Shown here: positions 12,549 to 15,412 of the stretch, in pieces
Layout: each line of letters starts with the position of its first letter
How positions within the stretch are numbered: position 1 is the stretch's first letter
Assembly: GCA_015233705.1 (NCBI GenBank)
Contig: JADFXE010000026.1
Span: 1-15,412 of the forward strand
Length of the DNA stretch: 15,412 nt
Direction: 5' to 3'
Origin: Candidatus Omnitrophota bacterium
GTDB lineage: Bacteria > Omnitrophota > Koll11 > Zapsychrales > Fredricksoniimonadaceae
Program-made: the position numbers and the translations under genes
Notes under the pieces: generated by a model
Seen by the model: only the letters and a program-made list of their open reading frames with translations
What the model was told of the DNA's origin: nothing
Database searches by the model: none

Positions 12549-13589
12549 ATGCAATCATTTAAAAAAAGCATTGATTTGCCATTGGGAACGGTGTGGTTGA
12601 TGAACGCCGTGTCGGAATACAAAGGCAAACAGGATTTGTATGCTCGCCAGTCACCGCAGGTCTTAAAGACCTTGTTGGAAGCAGCGCTCATTGAAAGTGC
12701 GGAGTCTTCTAATCGTATTGAAGGCGTCACAGTCGACAAGGAGCGTTTAAAGCCGTTGGTCATTGGCCACAGTAAGCCGCGCGATCGCTCTGAAGAAGAG
12801 GTTGCGGGCTATCGCAGGGCCCTGGATTGGGTTCATAGAAAACACAAAGATTTGCAAGTAAACTCTTCAACGATCAAAGAGCTACATCGTTTGTGTCGTG
12901 CCGAGGCTGCTGATGCCGGGCAGTGGAAAGAAAAGAATAATGACATTATTCGAAAACACGCCGATGGTCGAATTGAAGTGATTTTCAAGCCAGTAAGCGC
13001 AGCCAAGACGCCTGAGATGGTAGACCAGCTTTGCCTGTTTTATGAAAACAGCGTAACTCAATTAAAGTATCCGCCTCTTTACGCGATCGCTTGTTTGGTC
13101 TTGGATTTTTTGTCGATCCATCCTTTTCGGGATGGTAACGGGCGGGTTTCTCGACTTTTGACACTTCTGGCACTGTATGAACATGGTTTCTATGTCGGGA
13201 AGTATGTCAGTCTTGAGCGCATTGTTGAACAGACCAAGGAAAGCTATTATGAGACGCTTAATATAAGTTCTCAGGCCTGGCATGAAGGCAAGCATAACGT
13301 CTTTCCGTGGTTCAATTATTTTTTGGGCACCGTTCTTGGGGCGTATAAAGAATTTGAGGTGGGCGCAAGCCATAGCAAACCGGTTAGGGGCGCCAAGACT
13401 AGTATTGTGCGTGGTGCTATCGAGGCTGAAGTGGGTGATTTCTCGATTGCTGATATTGAGCGCGATTGTCCTAGTGTGAGTCGCCCCATGATTCGTGTTG
13501 TGTTAGAGACATTACGGAAAGAGGGAAAGATTAAGGTTTTGGGAACTGGCAGAGCGGCCAAGTGGCGTAAACGTGATAACAGCGTTTAG
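12549..13589 (+). CDS. Fic-family protein with C-terminal winged-helix-like region
   Basis: This 346-residue protein carries the complete Fic motif HPFRDGNGRVSR at 191-202, which includes the catalytic His and the anion-binding loop. Enzymes with this motif usually transfer AMP from ATP to a protein hydroxyl. Upstream, SNRIEG at 54-59 matches the inhibitory (S/T)xxxE(G/N) motif of N-terminally inhibited Fic proteins, in a Fic_N-like domain (about 1-90). The last 65 residues (FSIADIERDCPSVSRPMIR, then KIKVLGTGRAAKWRKR) look like a winged helix. Start choice is uncertain: ATG 12549 has no clear ribosome-binding site, while in-frame TTG 12537 has GGGA seven bases upstream. Base composition drops here (the 60 bases from 12841 hold 23 G or C, against 34 in the 60 from 10321), so it may be a later insertion. 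A role in the cytoskeletal cluster is not shown. Confidence 0.92.
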   Translation: MQSFKKSIDLPLGTVWLMNAVSEYKGKQDLYARQSPQVLKTLLEAALIESAESSNRIEGVTVDKERLKPLVIGHSKPRDRSEEEVAGYRRALDWVHRKHKDLQVNSSTIKELHRLCRAEAADAGQWKEKNNDIIRKHADGRIEVIFKPVSAAKTPEMVDQLCLFYENSVTQLKYPPLYAIACLVLDFLSIHPFRDGNGRVSRLLTLLALYEHGFYVGKYVSLERIVEQTKESYYETLNISSQAWHEGKHNVFPWFNYFLGTVLGAYKEFEVGASHSKPVRGAKTSIVRGAIEAEVGDFSIADIERDCPSVSRPMIRVVLETLRKEGKIKVLGTGRAAKWRKRDNSV

Positions 13590-13613
13590 AACGTGATAAT
13601 AAACGTGACAATA
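13568..13613 (+). repeat. AACGTGA direct repeats and a small palindrome at the Fic gene end
   Basis: AACGTGATAA occurs at 13570 and 13590, and AACGTGACAA at 13602; the last two form a 12-base tandem duplication (13590-13601 and 13602-13613). TAAACG (13568-13573) and CGTTTA (13583-13588) make an inverted repeat across the stop codon. This could be an operator for the downstream CBS gene or residue of a duplication; no T-run supports termination. Confidence 0.45.
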
Positions 13614-13653
13614 AGTGTCTGTTGCTGTTGGCTGACAATTAAAGAAGGGTTCC

Positions 13654-14076
13654 ATGTCTGTAAAGAACATGAGCATTAAAGTAGCTGATATCATGTCCCG
13701 GGTCGTCTTGACGACGGACAGTGTGCAGACTGTCCATGCCGCGGTCAAGAAAATGGCGGCGCAAAATGTGGGCGCGATCGTGGTGGTTGGCGCGGCCGGT
13801 GAGGTGTTGGGCATATTTACCGAGCGGGATCTCATGAACAAGGTCGTTGCCAAAGGTTGTGACGTTGCAACAACCAGCCTTAAGGATGTTATGACCGCAT
13901 CGCCAACCGTGGTTTCTCCGGATGACAGCATTCCGATGGTCTGTCATCTGTTCAAGCAAGGCGCGTTTCGGCATTTGCCGGTTGTTGATCAGCAAAAGAA
14001 TCTGGTAGGCATTGTTTCCGTTAAGGATGCGACCAAGGCTGTTTCGGACCTCATCGGGGCGATGATCATTCAGTAA
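13654..14076 (+). CDS. CBS-domain pair protein
   Basis: This 140-residue protein is two CBS motifs with almost nothing else. CBS1 covers about 10-63 (VADIMSRVVLTTDS, then GAIVVVGAAGEVLGIFTERDL) and CBS2 about 76-132 (LKDVMTASPTVVSPDDS, then RHLPVVDQQKNLVGIVSVKD). Paired CBS domains form a Bateman module that binds adenine nucleotides or S-adenosylmethionine and usually regulates another protein; stand-alone examples of this size are common. The GIFTERDL and GIVSVKD ends are the usual ligand-site signatures. GAAGGG lies four bases before ATG 13654. It follows the Fic gene by 64 bases and precedes the porin gene by 31, so co-transcription with the porin is possible. The regulated target cannot be told from the sequence. 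Confidence 0.92.
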   Translation: MSVKNMSIKVADIMSRVVLTTDSVQTVHAAVKKMAAQNVGAIVVVGAAGEVLGIFTERDLMNKVVAKGCDVATTSLKDVMTASPTVVSPDDSIPMVCHLFKQGAFRHLPVVDQQKNLVGIVSVKDATKAVSDLIGAMIIQ

Positions 14077-14107
14077 TACAAAATTAAGTATTTGTGAAAA
14101 GTAAACA

Positions 14108-15412
14108 ATGAATAGCGTCAAGACTTTGGTCGCGGGATTGGTTTTTTGCGGAGTGGCGGGGACAGCGTCCGCCGAGATCGCCATGATCGATCAGGCGAGT
14201 TTCAAATTGACGATGGCGCCGTACCTGCGCACGGACGTGATCTCCATGTCCAACACGACGGACCTGGACAGCAAGCTCAAGGATGACAAAACCACTTATT
14301 TCGGGATAGATTATAGCAACGCCTTTGACCTGCAGTTCAAGAACAACGGCCCAGAATTCTTTTTGAAACTGGAGCGCAACGGCCCTTACGATTATGATGC
14401 GCCGATTTTTGTGCACAACACCCTGACCACGTCCTCCGGCCGGGTGGATCGGTATCGCGACGCTGAATTGCTGCCGCACATTGAGGAAGCTTGGGGAGAC
14501 GCGCCGCTGGGTGTTTTTGATACCCATGTGAAAGCCGGTATTTTTACTTACGGCGTGGGGCACAACCTGGTCCTGAATGGATCTTATGAGAATTACGGCG
14601 TGAACCTTTACCGCAAGAATGACACGCTGGCCTGGAGCCTGTATTACTGCCATCCGGATTGGGCCAATAAAACTTTTCTGGGCCCGCGGGTTCACCAGGA
14701 GCGCGACCAGGGGATCGATTACCAATACAATAAAGCCAACTCCTTTGCGACCAATGTGAGCTATTCTCCCCGGGAGAACACCACGATGCAGCCGTATTGC
14801 GGTGGCCTGGCGGACAGCAGCGGCGACACTCGGACCAATCTTTTTCCCGGCGCGATCAAGAGCGATCTTTTGGGAACAGTGGGCTTTTCGGCGGATACCA
14901 CGATCGAAAAATTTTCGCTGGGTTTTGAGGCCGCGCGCAATTTCGGCAAAGCAAAGAGCGGGGACCCGGCGTACGATGACATCACGCATTCCGGCTACAT
15001 GCTTTACGGTTCGGCCGGGTATGATCTGAAAAAGCTCAAGCCCCACGTGCGTTGTGTTTTTGCTTCCGGTAATAAAGTGAGCACAGATATGGTCGACGGC
15101 GGAAATACTTTTAATTCAACTAAAAACCGGGCTTTCAGCGTCTATTCACCGGCGAACACCAACCTGTCGGATTCGATCTATCCTGCGGCCAAGAACATTC
15201 CCATTGTGGCCATGGGCGCAGGCTATGGTCTGAATTACGGTATCGGCCGGCCGACAACAGCCGGTGATCCGCGCATGTTCGACAATTTGCTGATGCCGGG
15301 GCTGGGTTTTGAATACCAGTGGACGGAGAAATTTTCCACGACCGTAGACTGGTGGTATCTTCGCTCGGTCGAGCGGGGTGTGGGGACCAGCGGCGGCGAT
15401 GCTGTTGAGCTT
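14108..15412 (+). CDS. outer-membrane beta-barrel protein (alginate-export/porin-like), 3' truncated
   Basis: The frame from ATG 14108 stays open to the window edge, giving 435 residues without a stop. Residues 1-22 are a signal peptide ending ASA, with cleavage expected before Glu23. The mature part is rich in alternating polar and aromatic residues typical of beta strands (FFLKLERNG, SLYYCHPDW, TTVDWWYLRSVE). It has many Gly/Asn/Asp turns and a long polar loop region around residues 190-260. The pattern resembles the alginate-export-type outer-membrane family, but I give that only moderate weight; a generic substrate porin is the alternative. The ribosome-binding site is weak. It indicates a diderm cell envelope. 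It follows the CBS gene closely and no link to the ParA-actin cluster is apparent. The overlapping open frame on the opposite strand is judged a shadow. Confidence 0.85.
   Translation, partial: MNSVKTLVAGLVFCGVAGTASAEIAMIDQASFKLTMAPYLRTDVISMSNTTDLDSKLKDDKTTYFGIDYSNAFDLQFKNNGPEFFLKLERNGPYDYDAPIFVHNTLTTSSGRVDRYRDAELLPHIEEAWGDAPLGVFDTHVKAGIFTYGVGHNLVLNGSYENYGVNLYRKNDTLAWSLYYCHPDWANKTFLGPRVHQERDQGIDYQYNKANSFATNVSYSPRENTTMQPYCGGLADSSGDTRTNLFPGAIKSDLLGTVGFSADTTIEKFSLGFEAARNFGKAKSGDPAYDDITHSGYMLYGSAGYDLKKLKPHVRCVFASGNKVSTDMVDGGNTFNSTKNRAFSVYSPANTNLSDSIYPAAKNIPIVAMGAGYGLNYGIGRPTTAGDPRMFDNLLMPGLGFEYQWTEKFSTTVDWWYLRSVERGVGTSGGDAVEL

Noticed and set aside
14084..15046. Long open frame of 320 codons on the minus strand
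   Set aside because: It lies wholly opposite the 14108 gene, whose frame gives a clean signal peptide and barrel-like sequence. The minus frame has no recognisable domain and fits a GC-rich shadow.

Overview
This window is a one-direction (+ strand) run of 17 genes from what looks like an uncultured, Gram-negative-type (diderm) bacterium. The diderm inference comes from a signal-peptide-bearing outer-membrane barrel protein at the right end. The overall style (moderately GC-rich, HEAT-repeat proteins, long coiled coils, an alginate-export-like porin) would suit Omnitrophota or another PVC-neighbourhood lineage, but nothing here fixes the taxonomy. No rRNA, tRNA, CRISPR array, transposase or integrase was seen.

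Layout. 1-360: the 3' end of a FeoA-domain (DtxR-like) protein. 432-4727: a first block with two HEAT-repeat proteins, each followed by a small Lys/Ala-rich protein, and a 58-residue protein. A weak terminator candidate (4711-4745) and a sigma70-like promoter (4754-4781) then separate it from a second block. 4829-6584: a third HEAT-repeat protein, a tiny membrane-anchored protein and another small Lys-rich protein. 6589-12479: an orphan ParA ATPase, a soluble coiled-coil protein, two paralogous actin-like ATPases, a helical protein with a proline-rich linker, and a membrane-anchored coiled-coil protein. Short gaps, good Shine-Dalgarno sites and overlapping ends (20, 32 and 4 bases) indicate an operon. 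12549-13589: a lower-GC Fic-family protein. 13654-14076: a CBS-pair protein. 14108 to the end: the outer-membrane barrel protein, cut by the window edge.

How the genes may work together. The core combines a ParA-type positioning ATPase, two filament-type actin homologues, soluble and membrane-anchored coiled coils, and basic or HEAT-repeat adaptors. That parts list is expected of a machine that builds, anchors or distributes a large intracellular structure. It resembles in outline, but is not shown to be, the MamK/Mad28 plus coiled-coil part of magnetosome clusters; no MamA/B/E/I/M/O/P/Q-type gene is visible here. The most unusual molecular detail is that both actins lack the canonical Asp and Thr of the phosphate-2 motif while keeping the other nucleotide-site motifs. 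The most useful new sequence relationship is an ungapped module of about 45-50 residues shared by the two large upstream HEAT proteins and the 58-residue protein. I regard 432-12479 as a candidate undescribed cytoskeletal or organelle-positioning system.
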